DNA from: Cyanobacteria bacterium FACHB-DQ100
GTDB taxonomy: Bacteria > Cyanobacteriota > Cyanobacteriia > Leptolyngbyales > Leptolyngbyaceae
Reading direction: 5' to 3'
DNA length: 64,000 bases
Assembly (NCBI GenBank): GCA_014695195.1
Contig: JACJNW010000035.1
Span: forward strand, 62,001 to 126,000
The notes below the pieces were generated by a model. It made no database searches. It was given only the letters and a program-made list of their open reading frames with translations, and was not told where the DNA came from. Both the position numbers and the translations under genes were made by a program. Below are positions 1 to 8,780 of the stretch, piece after piece (positions within the stretch are counted from its first letter, which is position 1; every line of letters begins with the position of its first letter).

Positions 1-315
1 GAGGGCTTGCTGAAGGGTGAGTTCGGCTAAATATTGCCCTGCGGTCAGTTTCTTCAGGTTGCGCCCCAAGCCTGGATAAGACTCCAGCGTTTCGGCTTGC
101 GTGATTTTGTCGAGCGATCGTCCTTTTGCCATCAGCAGTTCGTTCACAACAAACAAGCCACTGCGCCCCCCCAGTTTAGAATTTTGCTTACGCGCCCCCA
201 TCGCTACGGCTCTAAGCAATCCGAATTCCTTCGTCAAAATCGTGACGATTCGATCTGCCTCTCCCAGGGGCATCGCTTTAAGATTGATTCCGATCGCTTT
301 GTAAGTTCGGCTCAT
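1..315 (-). CDS. recO: DNA repair protein RecO, N-terminal part (runs off window)
   Basis: This is the first 105 residues of RecO, the recombination mediator that loads RecA on RecF-pathway substrates; the rest lies beyond base 1. The start reads [20 protein letters not shown], followed by D-R-I-V-T and a GARK stretch, the typical OB-fold N-terminus of RecO. The ATG at 315 overlaps the TGA of deoC as ATGA (315-312), so the two genes are probably translationally coupled, deoC first. The identification rests on my recognition of the N-terminal pattern; the zinc-finger and C-terminal parts cannot be seen. Confidence 0.85.
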   Translation of the reverse strand, partial: MSRTYKAIGINLKAMPLGEADRIVTILTKEFGLLRAVAMGARKQNSKLGGRSGLFVVNELLMAKGRSLDKITQAETLESYPGLGRNLKKLTAGQYLAELTLQQAL

Positions 316-1007
316 GAACCAGATTCATTGGGGGTCTTTTCTAGGGTATCGCGCTGACGCAGTAACTCGACACCCCTGGATGTTCCAAGCCGTGTCGCTC
401 CCGCCACAATCAAATCTAAAGCCTGTTCAACAGTGCGGATTCCCCCAGAAGCCTTAATTCCGACCCGATCCTGGGCGATTTCTTTCAAAAGGCGGACATC
501 TGCGACAGTCGCTCCTCCGTTCCAGCCTGTACTGGTTTTGAGAAAGGCGGCTCCGGCATCCATGCACATTTGGGCAGCAGTGCGTTTTTCCGCTTCGGTC
601 AAAAGTGACATTTCCAAGATGGCTTTAATCGGACAGCCGGTGGATTCCCGAATCTCTGCAATTTCTCGATAAAGGGCATCGAGATTACCAGACTTTAACC
701 AACCGAGATTAATCACGATATCTAGTTCTGTCGCGCCGTTTTCGACGGCTTCTTCTGCCTCATAGCGCTTGATGATCGAGGTGTTTGCCCCTAAGGGAAA
801 TCCAATTACCGTCGTGACTTTAGGCTGCTTGGTATGCAGCAGGTTTGTCGCTTGCTTGACGTGAATCGGAAGGACGCACACGGAGGCGAAGTGATAGCGA
901 TCGGCTTCCTCGCACCACTGCTCGACTTGATTAGGAGTCGCGATCGGTGTGAGCAAGGAATGATCAATAAAAGCCGCAATATCGATATCTGGATAAGACT
1001 GACTCAT
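312..1007 (-). CDS. deoC: Deoxyribose-phosphate aldolase
   Basis: Class I aldolase that splits 2-deoxyribose-5-phosphate into glyceraldehyde-3-phosphate and acetaldehyde in deoxynucleoside salvage. With the ATG at 1007 the protein has 231 residues, a normal DeoC length. Visible motifs are ELDIVINLG (Asp96), [13 protein letters not shown] with the Schiff-base lysine (Lys157), and [10 protein letters not shown] with the second active-site lysine (Lys185). The frame is open to an upstream ATG at 1061, which would add 18 residues; I prefer 1007 because [19 protein letters not shown] matches the usual family start. It lies upstream of recO with a 4-base overlap. Confidence 0.93.
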   Translation of the reverse strand: MSQSYPDIDIAAFIDHSLLTPIATPNQVEQWCEEADRYHFASVCVLPIHVKQATNLLHTKQPKVTTVIGFPLGANTSIIKRYEAEEAVENGATELDIVINLGWLKSGNLDALYREIAEIRESTGCPIKAILEMSLLTEAEKRTAAQMCMDAGAAFLKTSTGWNGGATVADVRLLKEIAQDRVGIKASGGIRTVEQALDLIVAGATRLGTSRGVELLRQRDTLEKTPNESGS

Positions 1008-1111
1008 TGCGTTCTTTTGGAAACTGCACTCTTCAGAATCGCATAAAAATCCGTAGTCCAACTTTCTGAACTACGGACATCTAGCAAATGGTTATAAATA
1101 AAGAAGCTGAA

Positions 1112-1384
1112 TTAACGAGTACCAGATCCCCCAGTGCTACTGGGCGGAGCATTCGGTTCGGGATCGAAGGTTGAATCTATTAATTTAGTGATAGGCTGAA
1201 AATCATGGTGGAAAGCGGAGTGCAGCGCTTTCCCAGCGGATGGCGCTGCTACACTCCTTGCGATCGTAATAACTTCAGCCTGAGCAAATTTTGCCAGTGA
1301 GAGCGATGCACCTAAAGCCAGAGTTGCTGTCAGTGCCATCCTTGAGAACGTACTCATTTGCAGCAACCGATGGAGATAAAGCAT
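1112..1384 (-). CDS. Small secreted protein of unknown function
   Basis: A 90-residue protein with an N-terminal hydrophobic stretch (about residues 16-32, ALTATLALGASLSLAKFAQA) that looks like a Sec signal peptide cleaved after AQA. The mature part is short, has no recognisable domain, and ends in a Pro/Ser/Gly tail, PPSSTGGSGTR. Short exported cyanobacterial proteins ending in a G-(S/T)-G-T-R-like tail are familiar to me, but I cannot attach a function. The start at 1384 has an AAGGAAG upstream at a long spacing; ATG at 1357 is the alternative. It has its own upstream intergenic region. Confidence 0.55.
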   Translation of the reverse strand: MLYLHRLLQMSTFSRMALTATLALGASLSLAKFAQAEVITIARSVAAPSAGKALHSAFHHDFQPITKLIDSTFDPEPNAPPSSTGGSGTR

Positions 1385-1819
1385 TTATCTTATTCACTTC
1401 CTTCACAGTATCTTAATTGATCCAGCAAGATAATTCCAGTGTTTATACGGTAGTCTTATCGCGGTTTTATAGAATCGAAATGATACTTAAGTAATTGCAC
1501 AGGAGCATAGAGAGGATTTCTACTTGCGAAAGCTTTAATAACTCAATTCTGCGATTTTTATAAAATATTCATGCCGAGCCGTGATGTTGTCTCAGGTTTT
1601 TAAGTTTGTTGAAGATTTTTCTCCTAAGAAACTTTGCTCGTCTCGCTCCCTTTATCTGTTAACTTTTAGATCTTTTCTAAGAGCTTTTCCAAAACCTAAT
1701 CTTTACTTTATAGTCTCTTCATAAAAGTTGACAGTGTGCACCTAACCTTATTAAACACAACTGTGCAATTACGAAACCTTATAAAACTATAAAACTTTAG
1801 ACTCTGTTCGATCGCGCCC
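1385..1819. other. Intergenic region, 435 bases
   Basis: AT-rich spacer between divergently oriented genes, the small secreted protein (minus) and the DNA methyltransferase (plus). It should hold both promoters, but I cannot place convincing elements. I see no tRNA, repeat array or convincing small ORF in it. Confidence 0.6.
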
Positions 1820-2755
1820 GTGAAAAAATCCAAAGCCAGCAGAAATCGTAGTGTTGAATTAAGCGACCTCGACCGACAACGCCTGAGATCAAGGCTGATT
1901 TCGATCGCTGAGCTTTCTACCAACCCACCAATAGGGACTATTCAAGCAGATAGCTTAGCGATTTCCGCTCTGCTACCCGATAGATTTGTGGATCTTTTAA
2001 TCCTCGATCCGCCCTACAACTTGTCAAAGAATTTCAACGGGTTGAGATTTGAACGTCGCTCAGTCGAAGCGTATACGGCTTGGCTAGAGGCTGCGATCGT
2101 TGCCTTTAAACCATTGCTCAAACCGACAGCCTCCCTTTATATCTGCGGCGATTGGCTGTCTTCGGCTTCGATTTACACGGCGGCTTCCGCTCATTTCACG
2201 GTTCACAATCGGATTACTTGGGAGCGTGAGAAAGGACGAGGTGCAAAAGCGAACTGGAAGAATTCGAGCGAAGATATTTGGTTCTGTACCGTTTCAAATC
2301 AGTACACCTTTAACTTAGATGCCGTGAAATTGCGGCGACGAGTGCTGGCACCCTATCGGACGATCGACAAAACGCCGAAAGATTGGGAATCGACCGAGCA
2401 GGGGAATTTCCGCGATACGCATCCATCAAACTTTTGGTCAGATATCACGATCCCGTTCTGGTCGATGCCTGAGAATACAGAACATCCCACTCAAAAAAGC
2501 GAAAAACTGCTCGCCAAGCTAATTTTGGCAAGCTCGAATCCGGGAGATTTTGTCTTTGATCCGTTTGTTGGCAGTGGGACGACTTCGGTGGTGGCGAAGA
2601 AGCTCGATCGATGTTATCTCGGCATCGATTTAAACGAAGAATACTGTCTGTTAACCGAGCGGCGATTGGAACTGGCGGAGAACGATCGCCGGATTCAAGG
2701 CTGGTCAGACGGAGTATTTTGGGAGCGCAATACGTTCGCATCGCAGCAGAAATAA
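1820..2755 (+). CDS. Site-specific DNA methyltransferase, beta-type motif order
   Basis: A 311-residue amino-methyltransferase (N4-cytosine or N6-adenine) that uses SAM. Motif IV, DPPY, is at residues 63-66 and the SAM-binding motif FVFDPFVGSGTT is at 244-255. This IV-before-I order, with HPTQKSEKL at 222-230 as motif X, defines the beta group. The start is GTG at 1820; no ATG lies near the N-terminus. No restriction endonuclease gene lies on either side, so it looks like an orphan methyltransferase. Cyanobacteria carry conserved orphan methylases (for GGCC, GATC and CGATCG), and this could be one of them. The recognition sequence cannot be read from the protein by eye. Confidence 0.85.
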   Translation: MKKSKASRNRSVELSDLDRQRLRSRLISIAELSTNPPIGTIQADSLAISALLPDRFVDLLILDPPYNLSKNFNGLRFERRSVEAYTAWLEAAIVAFKPLLKPTASLYICGDWLSSASIYTAASAHFTVHNRITWEREKGRGAKANWKNSSEDIWFCTVSNQYTFNLDAVKLRRRVLAPYRTIDKTPKDWESTEQGNFRDTHPSNFWSDITIPFWSMPENTEHPTQKSEKLLAKLILASSNPGDFVFDPFVGSGTTSVVAKKLDRCYLGIDLNEEYCLLTERRLELAENDRRIQGWSDGVFWERNTFASQQK

Positions 2756-2949
2756 GCGCGATCGTGACTTCGATGCTTCAAATGACATCATCGAGCGTCT
2801 TCTATTTCTGTCTTGGCGATCGCTAATTTATTACGACAAAATAATTAAATTGTTAAGCTCTGTTTCAAGTTGCCGTAGTCCGTAACAGAAGGGCAAAAGC
2901 CGCGTGATACGATGGCTTTCGTAGCTTTAAAGAAATTGGGAGAAAACCT

Positions 2950-4173
2950 TTGACACTCCGGGTTGCAGTTGTAGGCGGTGGTCCTGCTGGTTCTTCCGCA
3001 GCAGAGACCTTAGCAAAAGCGGGTATTGAAACCTATCTTATTGAGCGCAAGTTAGACAACGTTAAACCCTGTGGTGGGGCAATCCCCCTCTGTATGGTGT
3101 CGGAATTTGACTTGCCCGAAAACATCATCGATCGCAAAGTGCGAAAGATGAAAATGATTTCCCCCTCGAATGTCGAAGTTAGTATCGGTAGCACGTTAAA
3201 AGACGACGAATATATCGGAATGTGTCGCCGCGAAGTCCTAGATGGCTTCCTGCGCGATCGTGCCGTCTCCCTCGGCGCAAAGTTGATTAATGGCACGATG
3301 CACAAGCTGGAATTGCCCACCAGCGCAAACGGTTCCTACACGCTGCACTATGCCGATCACTCGGATGGCAGCTTGGAAGGAAAAGCCGCAACGCTCGAAG
3401 TCGATCTGGTCGTTGGTGCAGATGGCGCAAACTCGCGAGTGGCAAAAGCGATCGATGCCGGGGATTACAACTATGCGATCGCCTTCCAAGAGCGGATCAT
3501 GCTGCCTGATGACAAGATGGCGTACTACGAAGACCTCGCTGAGATGTACGTGGGCGACGATGTTTCCACCGATTTCTACGCTTGGGTGTTTCCGAAGTAC
3601 AACCACGTTGCGGTGGGAACCGGAACGATGGCTCCGAACAAAGCAGACATCAAAAAGCTACAGGCTGGAATTCGGGCAAGAGCCGCGAAAAAACTCAGAG
3701 GCGGAAAGATCATTCGGGTTGAAGCGCATCCGATTCCAGAGCATCCGAGACCGCGCCGTGTGGTTGGTCGCGTTGCCTTGGTTGGAGATGCAGCCGGAAC
3801 CGTGACTAAATCTTCGGGTGAAGGCATTTACTTCGCTGCGAAATCGGCGCGGATGTGTGCAGAAACGATCGTCGAATTTTCTGAAAACGGTCGTCGCATT
3901 CCCACGGAAGCCGATTTGAAAGTGTATCTAAAGCGTTGGGATAAGAAGTACGGACTCACCTACAAAGTGCTGGACATTTTGCAAACGGTATTCTACCGAA
4001 CCGATGCAACCCGCGAAGCCTTTGTCGAAATGTGTTCGGATATCGATGTGCAAAGGCTCACTTTCGATAGCTACCTTTACAAAACGGTTGTCCCGGCAAA
4101 TCCGCTGGTGCAACTGAAGATCACGGCGAAAACGATCGGCAGCCTGATTCGCGGCAATGCGTTAGCGCCCTAA
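2950..4173 (+). CDS. chlP: Geranylgeranyl reductase
   Basis: ChlP reduces geranylgeranyl groups to phytyl for chlorophyll and tocopherol synthesis, using NADPH. The 407-residue protein opens with the FAD-binding GGGPAGSS motif (residues 9-16), carries KPCGGAIP near residue 40 and the second flavin motif VGDAAG near 278-283, all strongly ChlP-like. The start codon is TTG at 2950, preceded by GGGAGAA; no ATG lies near the conserved N-terminus VAVVGGGPAG. It stands alone, with its own terminator hairpin downstream. The next gene, a PucC-type transporter, may also act in chlorophyll or antenna assembly. Confidence 0.95.
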   Translation: MTLRVAVVGGGPAGSSAAETLAKAGIETYLIERKLDNVKPCGGAIPLCMVSEFDLPENIIDRKVRKMKMISPSNVEVSIGSTLKDDEYIGMCRREVLDGFLRDRAVSLGAKLINGTMHKLELPTSANGSYTLHYADHSDGSLEGKAATLEVDLVVGADGANSRVAKAIDAGDYNYAIAFQERIMLPDDKMAYYEDLAEMYVGDDVSTDFYAWVFPKYNHVAVGTGTMAPNKADIKKLQAGIRARAAKKLRGGKIIRVEAHPIPEHPRPRRVVGRVALVGDAAGTVTKSSGEGIYFAAKSARMCAETIVEFSENGRRIPTEADLKVYLKRWDKKYGLTYKVLDILQTVFYRTDATREAFVEMCSDIDVQRLTFDSYLYKTVVPANPLVQLKITAKTIGSLIRGNALAP

Positions 4174-4196
4174 GTCAAGATTGCCTTTGCTAAGAT

Positions 4197-4229
4197 GCGA
4201 TCGTGCAGCACTGCGCGATCGCTTTTTAT
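4197..4229 (+). terminator. Rho-independent terminator after chlP
   Basis: Arms GCGATCGTGCAG (4197-4208) and CTGCGCGATCGC (4211-4222) pair almost perfectly around a CA loop and are followed by TTTTTATT. The stem contains HIP1-type GCGATCG sequence. It lies 24 bases after the chlP stop codon. Confidence 0.8.
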
Positions 4230-4325
4230 TGGTCGATCTGAATTCGCAATTGCTCGATTCTCCCTACCTTTACTTCGTTTACGATCGCCACAGAAACCCC
4301 AAACCGCTATTCTGAGTTCCAAACT

Positions 4326-5711
4326 ATGATCACGCAACCGCCCAGAATCAAGCTTTTGACGATGTTCCAACTCGGTCTGTATCAGATGGGGTTGGGCATG
4401 ATGTCGGTGTTAACGCTTGGTGTGCTAAATCGCATCATGATTAAAGAATTGGCAATTCCGGCAACGATCGCAGCAGGCGCGATCGCGGTGCATCAGTTTA
4501 TGGCTCCCGCTCGATTGTGGTTTGGGCAGATGTCGGACGCAAAACCGATCGCAGGCTATCACCGGACGGGCTATGTGTGGATCGCGTCGGTGCTGTTTTC
4601 GCTGACTGCGTTTCTGGCAGTTCAGGTGATGTGGCAAGTGGGCGCGAGTTTGCAGACGGTTGGATGGAGTCTACAAACACAGCTTTGGATCGGCGTATTA
4701 GGGCTGGTCTTTGCGCTGTATGGGTTGACTTTGAGCGCGGGATCGACTCCGTTTGCGGCGCTATTGGTCGATGTGAGCGAAGAAGAAGAACGATCGAAAT
4801 TGGTCGGAATTGTTTGGTCGATGCTGATGGTGGGAATTGTGATCGGGGCGATCGTCACCTCTCGATTGTTACCAGCCGAAGGAACTGCGAATTTAGCCGC
4901 GTTGCGTCCGGCGGTCGATCGCGTGTTTGTAATCATTCCAAGTATTGTCTGTGGGCTGTGTGTGTTAGCAACGCTTGGAGTTGAAAAGAAGTATTCGCGG
5001 TTTAGTACACGGACGACCTTCGATCGCGAGGATCAAATTACCTTAAGCCGAGCGATTCGAGTGTTAACGGCTTCACCGCAAACGGGATTATTCTTCACCT
5101 TCTTGCTATTCATGACGATTAGCTTGTTTATGCAGGATGCGGTGATGGAGTCTTACGGCGGACAAGTGTTTGGAATGTCGGTTGCAGAAACGACTCGCCT
5201 AAACGCCTTTTGGGGCATGGGCACCTTGATTGGAATTAGTAGCGCCGGATTTGCGATCGTGCCTCGCCTCGGAAAAACTAGAACCGCCAAACTCGGCTGT
5301 GTTCTCGTTGCAGCCTGCATGATCTTTATCATCTTCACAGGCTTTACCGCGAACCCCAAACTTTTACAAAGTGGATTATTCCTGTTTGGTTTGGCATCGG
5401 GCGTCACAACCACGGGCGCGATTAGCTTAATGCTCGATCTAACGGCGGTTGAAACCGCAGGAACGTTTATCGGGGCATGGGGATTAGCACAAGCGTTGGC
5501 GAGAGCATTAGCAACGATTTTCGGCGGTGGCGCTTTAGATGTGGGCAAAGCGATTTTCTCGAATTTGACGCTATCGTATGCGGTGGTATTCGGATTACAA
5601 GCGATCGGGATGCTCGTTGCAGTCGGATTGCTGAGCCGCGTCGATGTCAAAGCGTTCCGCAATAATACAAAAGCCGCAATTTCAACGATTTTGCAAGGTG
5701 AGTTGGATTAA
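4326..5711 (+). CDS. PucC-type (BCD family) MFS transporter
   Basis: A 461-residue membrane protein with about 12 hydrophobic segments. It opens with a conserved LTMFQLGLYQMGLGMMSVL stretch and shows VHQFMAPARLWFGQMSD between early helices, the pattern of the BCD/PucC branch of the major facilitator superfamily. Members act in chlorophyll or bacteriochlorophyll delivery and light-harvesting complex assembly; the substrate of cyanobacterial members is not settled. Its stop overlaps the start of the Uma2 gene by one base (TAATG at 5709-5713), so it probably heads a three-gene operon. Its position after chlP fits a pigment-related role but does not prove it. Confidence 0.85.
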   Translation: MITQPPRIKLLTMFQLGLYQMGLGMMSVLTLGVLNRIMIKELAIPATIAAGAIAVHQFMAPARLWFGQMSDAKPIAGYHRTGYVWIASVLFSLTAFLAVQVMWQVGASLQTVGWSLQTQLWIGVLGLVFALYGLTLSAGSTPFAALLVDVSEEEERSKLVGIVWSMLMVGIVIGAIVTSRLLPAEGTANLAALRPAVDRVFVIIPSIVCGLCVLATLGVEKKYSRFSTRTTFDREDQITLSRAIRVLTASPQTGLFFTFLLFMTISLFMQDAVMESYGGQVFGMSVAETTRLNAFWGMGTLIGISSAGFAIVPRLGKTRTAKLGCVLVAACMIFIIFTGFTANPKLLQSGLFLFGLASGVTTTGAISLMLDLTAVETAGTFIGAWGLAQALARALATIFGGGALDVGKAIFSNLTLSYAVVFGLQAIGMLVAVGLLSRVDVKAFRNNTKAAISTILQGELD

Positions 5712-6301
5712 TGACTCAAGCAAAACCCCGATTTCAGACGATCGAAGAGTATCTTGATTACGATGATGGAACTGACACCCGCTACGAATTGGTTGATGGG
5801 GTGCTGGTAGAGATGGGCGCAGAAAAGCCAATTAATACCGCGATCGCCGTTTTCTTGATCGGATACTTTCTACAGCTCGGAATTCCAGTATCCCGAATTG
5901 GCATCAAACATTTGATTGCAGTGAGTTCGTCGAGAGTGACTGCACGCGATCCAGATTTAATGATTCATTCCGAAGCATCGCGTGATGCCATGAATCAAAC
6001 TGCTCAGTTATTTCTGTCGGCTACAATGCCTGCACCTTTGCTTGTGATCGAAGTCGTTTCGCCAGGGGAGCCTGGAAGCGACAACTATAACCGCGATTAC
6101 ATTGAGAAGCCCAGGGAGTACGCGGCGCGAGGAATTCCTGAGTATTGGCTGATTGACCCCAATCGAGCTGTGGCACTTGTGCTATCGCTACAGAACGATC
6201 GCTATCAACCGAAAGAATTTAGAAACAACGATCGTCTCGTTTCCCCCACGTTTCCAAACCTGCAATTAGCAGCAGCGCAAATTTTAGAGGCAGGAGCATG
6301 A
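5711..6301 (+). CDS. Uma2-family (DUF820) putative endonuclease
   Basis: A 196-residue member of the Uma2/DUF820 family, a PD-(D/E)xK-like nuclease fold hugely expanded in cyanobacteria. Visible marks are the N-terminal TIEEYLDYDDGTDTRYELVDG, the ARDPDLMI segment with the catalytic-type Asp, LLVIEVVSPG with the Glu, and YAARGIPEYWLIDP. No cellular function is established. It is embedded between its neighbours with a 1-base overlap upstream and a 4-base ATGA overlap downstream, so it must be co-translated with a transporter and a phosphatase that have no obvious link to it. Confidence 0.88.
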   Translation: MTQAKPRFQTIEEYLDYDDGTDTRYELVDGVLVEMGAEKPINTAIAVFLIGYFLQLGIPVSRIGIKHLIAVSSSRVTARDPDLMIHSEASRDAMNQTAQLFLSATMPAPLLVIEVVSPGEPGSDNYNRDYIEKPREYAARGIPEYWLIDPNRAVALVLSLQNDRYQPKEFRNNDRLVSPTFPNLQLAAAQILEAGA

Positions 6302-7104
6302 ATTTTTTAGAAATCAAAACCTTTTCAGAAACGATTACTCATAAAGTTGGGGCGCAACTGCTGAAAGATTTTGGACAGGTGCAGGCGGCGGAAAAAGCAG
6401 ACGGAAGCCTTGTTACACAGTCCGATCGCTGGGCAGATGAGCAAATTCGGGCGGCAATCTCGCAAAAGTTTCCCGATCACGGTGTTTTAAGTGAAGAAGC
6501 GGAGCATTGTTTTCCCGATCGTGAGTGGTGCTGGATTATCGATCCGCTAGATGGAACGACGAATTTTGCGCGGGGCTTACCGCTCTGGGGGATTTCGATC
6601 TCGCTTCTCTATCAAGGCACCCCAGTCTTCGGCTATGTGCATCTGCCGCCGTTGAATCAATCGTTTCATGGATATTGGTGCGGCGAATCGGGGCTAGATT
6701 TACCGTCGGGGGCATTTCTCAATGACAAACCAATTCACGCAAGCCAAGAAGCTCTCACCCGCAATCACTTTTTTAATCTATGTGCCCGCAGTACCTCAGT
6801 GCTGAAAAATCCATTTCCGGCAAAGATTCGGATGCTAGGAGTTGCGACCTATAACTTACTTACAGTCGCGGCAGGGGCGACGATGGGCGGCGTAGAAGCA
6901 ACGCCAAAGATTTGGGATATTGCCGCAGTTTGGGCGATCGTACAAGCAGCAGGCGCGGTTTGGCATCCCTTGGAATCGTCTCCGATTTTTCCACTAGAAG
7001 TCGGCAAGGATTACAGTATGCGATCGTTTCCCACTTTAGTCGTGAGTCGAGCGGATTTGGTGCCTGTGTTTGAGCCGCTGGTGAGAACGATCGGACAACC
7101 CTGA
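6298..7104 (+). CDS. Inositol monophosphatase family protein
   Basis: A 268-residue Mg-dependent sugar or inositol phosphatase. The metal-binding motifs are in place: SEEAE (Glu66/Glu67), DPLDGTTNF (Asp82, Asp85) and WDIAAVW (Asp207). Family members hydrolyse inositol-1-phosphate, histidinol-phosphate, PAP or fructose-1,6-bisphosphate, and I cannot choose between these from sequence. It is the last gene of the operon with the PucC-type transporter and Uma2 protein, starting inside the Uma2 stop (ATGA). Confidence 0.9.
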   Translation: MNFLEIKTFSETITHKVGAQLLKDFGQVQAAEKADGSLVTQSDRWADEQIRAAISQKFPDHGVLSEEAEHCFPDREWCWIIDPLDGTTNFARGLPLWGISISLLYQGTPVFGYVHLPPLNQSFHGYWCGESGLDLPSGAFLNDKPIHASQEALTRNHFFNLCARSTSVLKNPFPAKIRMLGVATYNLLTVAAGATMGGVEATPKIWDIAAVWAIVQAAGAVWHPLESSPIFPLEVGKDYSMRSFPTLVVSRADLVPVFEPLVRTIGQP

Positions 7105-7137
7105 CGCTTCTGCGAGCGACTACGATCGCAAATTCAA

Positions 7138-7596
7138 TCAGTCATGACTGTCCCAGAACTTATCATGCAGAAGAACATCGATTTCGCTCTTATATTGCCA
7201 CTCATCAGGAAATTGAGTTTTCGAGTAGTCTTCTCGCAGGTCTAATAGAGCCGAATTCCAAGCGTCAGGAAATGCTGCAATTAAATATTTTCGCAAGCTT
7301 GGCGATTGTTCCAATAAGAGTTTCAGTTGCTTTCGCTGTTCGCGAATGGTTAATTCCCAACCCCGATAGTCATCGGGAGAATAAACATAGAGGCGTTTGA
7401 GGAGATGATTGAGTAATACTTCCAGACGGTTTTTTAGCTCCCGTCGATCGCGCCCTGCCAAGCCTTCAATCTCCTCAATCAAGCTGACGATGTCGATGTC
7501 TTCAAACTGTCGTTGTTTCAGCTTGATTACCGTATCGTCTAACCAAGCGACTAAATCCTGCTGATAGAGCGTTTTCTGGGCTTGGATTTGCGTCAT
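7138..7596 (-). CDS. DUF29 family protein
   Basis: A 152-residue soluble protein with the DUF29 signature: LYQQDLVAWLDDTVIKLKQR at the N-terminus, DIVSLIEEIEGLAGRDRREL, then a helical segment with LLNHLLKRLYV. DUF29 proteins occur in many copies in filamentous cyanobacteria and have no established role. The gene stands alone, transcribed toward the inositol phosphatase, with a 33-base convergent gap. Confidence 0.88.
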   Translation of the reverse strand: MTQIQAQKTLYQQDLVAWLDDTVIKLKQRQFEDIDIVSLIEEIEGLAGRDRRELKNRLEVLLNHLLKRLYVYSPDDYRGWELTIREQRKQLKLLLEQSPSLRKYLIAAFPDAWNSALLDLREDYSKTQFPDEWQYKSEIDVLLHDKFWDSHD

Positions 7597-7688
7597 ACAG
7601 CATCGCTCCTTTTGCGAGATAACTTTATTTTATCGAGGCTCACAGACTTCTTTTGCTAGAGAAGATCGAAACTGATTGAAAATTGGTT

Positions 7689-8459
7689 TCAGCTAGAGAG
7701 CACCACGATCGTGTCTCCAACCGCTAACTTCAAATAATTCTGAGCATTGCCGCGATTCATCGCAATCTCAACCCAACGATGACTGCCAATCAATCCAATA
7801 ACCTCGCCGATCGCAGCATCAGCATAAGTCGTCTTTCCTGAAAAGATTGCCTCATTGATGCGAATTCTCCAAGGACGATCGCGCACTCGCTCTCCTGGAA
7901 TGTTGGTAATGAGATTGCCGAAATGATCGATCGCTTGAATCACGCCGAGCAATCCTGCTTCCGTTTCAATCACATCCGGAGTCGGTAACTGCACGATCGA
8001 ACTTAAATCGATCGCAGTGCCTAGCTCCTGTAAGGGAACTCCACTCGCCAAATGTGCCGCAGCCGGCGCAAAAATATCGCGTCCGTGAAACGTAGTGCTC
8101 GGAGTTAGTGATCGCCAATACTGCGAATTGCTCAGTTCAACCGCCGTGATCGCATCGCTCAAAACACCGCTAATCAACCCGTTATCTGGTGCGACCACAA
8201 ACCCAGATTTGAGTCGAACCGCAATCGATCGCCGCTGACTCCCGACTCCGGGATCAACGACGGCAAGATGAACCGTTCCACTTGGAAAATAAGGATAAGC
8301 ATTCATCAGGTGAAATCGCGCGGTTGCAATGTCCTGTGGCGGAACTTGATGTGTTAGATCGATCGTCTGAATCTGGAGATTGATTTGTGCGATCGTTCCC
8401 TTCATTACTCCCACATAGACATCATTTAGTCCGAAGTCAGTCAGCAGCGTGATTAACAT
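7689..8459 (-). CDS. SAM hydroxide adenosyltransferase (DUF62)
   Basis: A 256-residue enzyme family that splits S-adenosylmethionine with water or hydroxide into adenosine and methionine; it is related to fluorinase and chlorinase. Family motifs are LLTDFGLNDVYVGVMKG at the N-terminus, VVDPGVGS and APDNGLIS, and it lacks any sign of halogenase neighbours. The frame is open to an ATG at 8492, but the chosen ATG at 8459 places the catalytic Asp-containing TDFG at the normal N-terminal position. It stands alone. Confidence 0.87.
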   Translation of the reverse strand: MLITLLTDFGLNDVYVGVMKGTIAQINLQIQTIDLTHQVPPQDIATARFHLMNAYPYFPSGTVHLAVVDPGVGSQRRSIAVRLKSGFVVAPDNGLISGVLSDAITAVELSNSQYWRSLTPSTTFHGRDIFAPAAAHLASGVPLQELGTAIDLSSIVQLPTPDVIETEAGLLGVIQAIDHFGNLITNIPGERVRDRPWRIRINEAIFSGKTTYADAAIGEVIGLIGSHRWVEIAMNRGNAQNYLKLAVGDTIVVLSS

Positions 8460-8569
8460 TTGTCCGTCGAAAGTATGAATTTTTAGTAGCATAAGCTACC
8501 GTTTGAAATGACCGATGCTAAAATTAAATAATGGTGATAAGCAAAGCTAACCTCTAGGAAATTCCAATT

Positions 8570-8722
8570 ATGAACAGAAATCGCCTGCATTCAGCAGAAG
8601 TTGCGAGAGTCCATCGCGAAAACCTACAAAGAAACCTGCAACGCCGCATGGATGCAGCTAAAGCGCGGGGTGATCAAGCGTTGCTGCGGATGCTGGAAGC
8701 AGAAGCAAGCTACCTGAGATAA
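8570..8722 (+). CDS. Small charged protein, probably PirA-like PII-interacting peptide
   Basis: A 50-residue ORF starting MNRNRLHSAEVARVHRENLQ and ending LLRMLEAEASYLR. It is almost all helix-forming and charged, and has no cysteine. I recognise the pattern H-R-E-N-x(3)-L-x(2)-R-x(3)-A-x-A-x-G-D from small cyanobacterial proteins annotated as the arginine-synthesis regulator PirA, which binds the PII protein GlnB; this is from memory and not verified. A good terminator follows at 8750-8776, which supports a real transcript. It runs divergently from the SAM hydrolase and convergently to moaC. Confidence 0.6.
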   Translation: MNRNRLHSAEVARVHRENLQRNLQRRMDAAKARGDQALLRMLEAEASYLR

Positions 8723-8749
8723 TTCATTGTTTTGTAAAATCTCAAATTT

Positions 8750-8776
8750 AGCGCGACGAAAGCCGCGCTTTTTTAT
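8750..8776 (+). terminator. Rho-independent terminator after the 50-residue gene
   Basis: AGCGCG (8750-8755) pairs with CGCGCT (8764-8769), with an inner C-G pair closing a GAAA loop, followed by TTTTTA. It ends just short of the moaC stop on the other strand. Confidence 0.75.
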
Positions 8777-8780
8777 TGCA

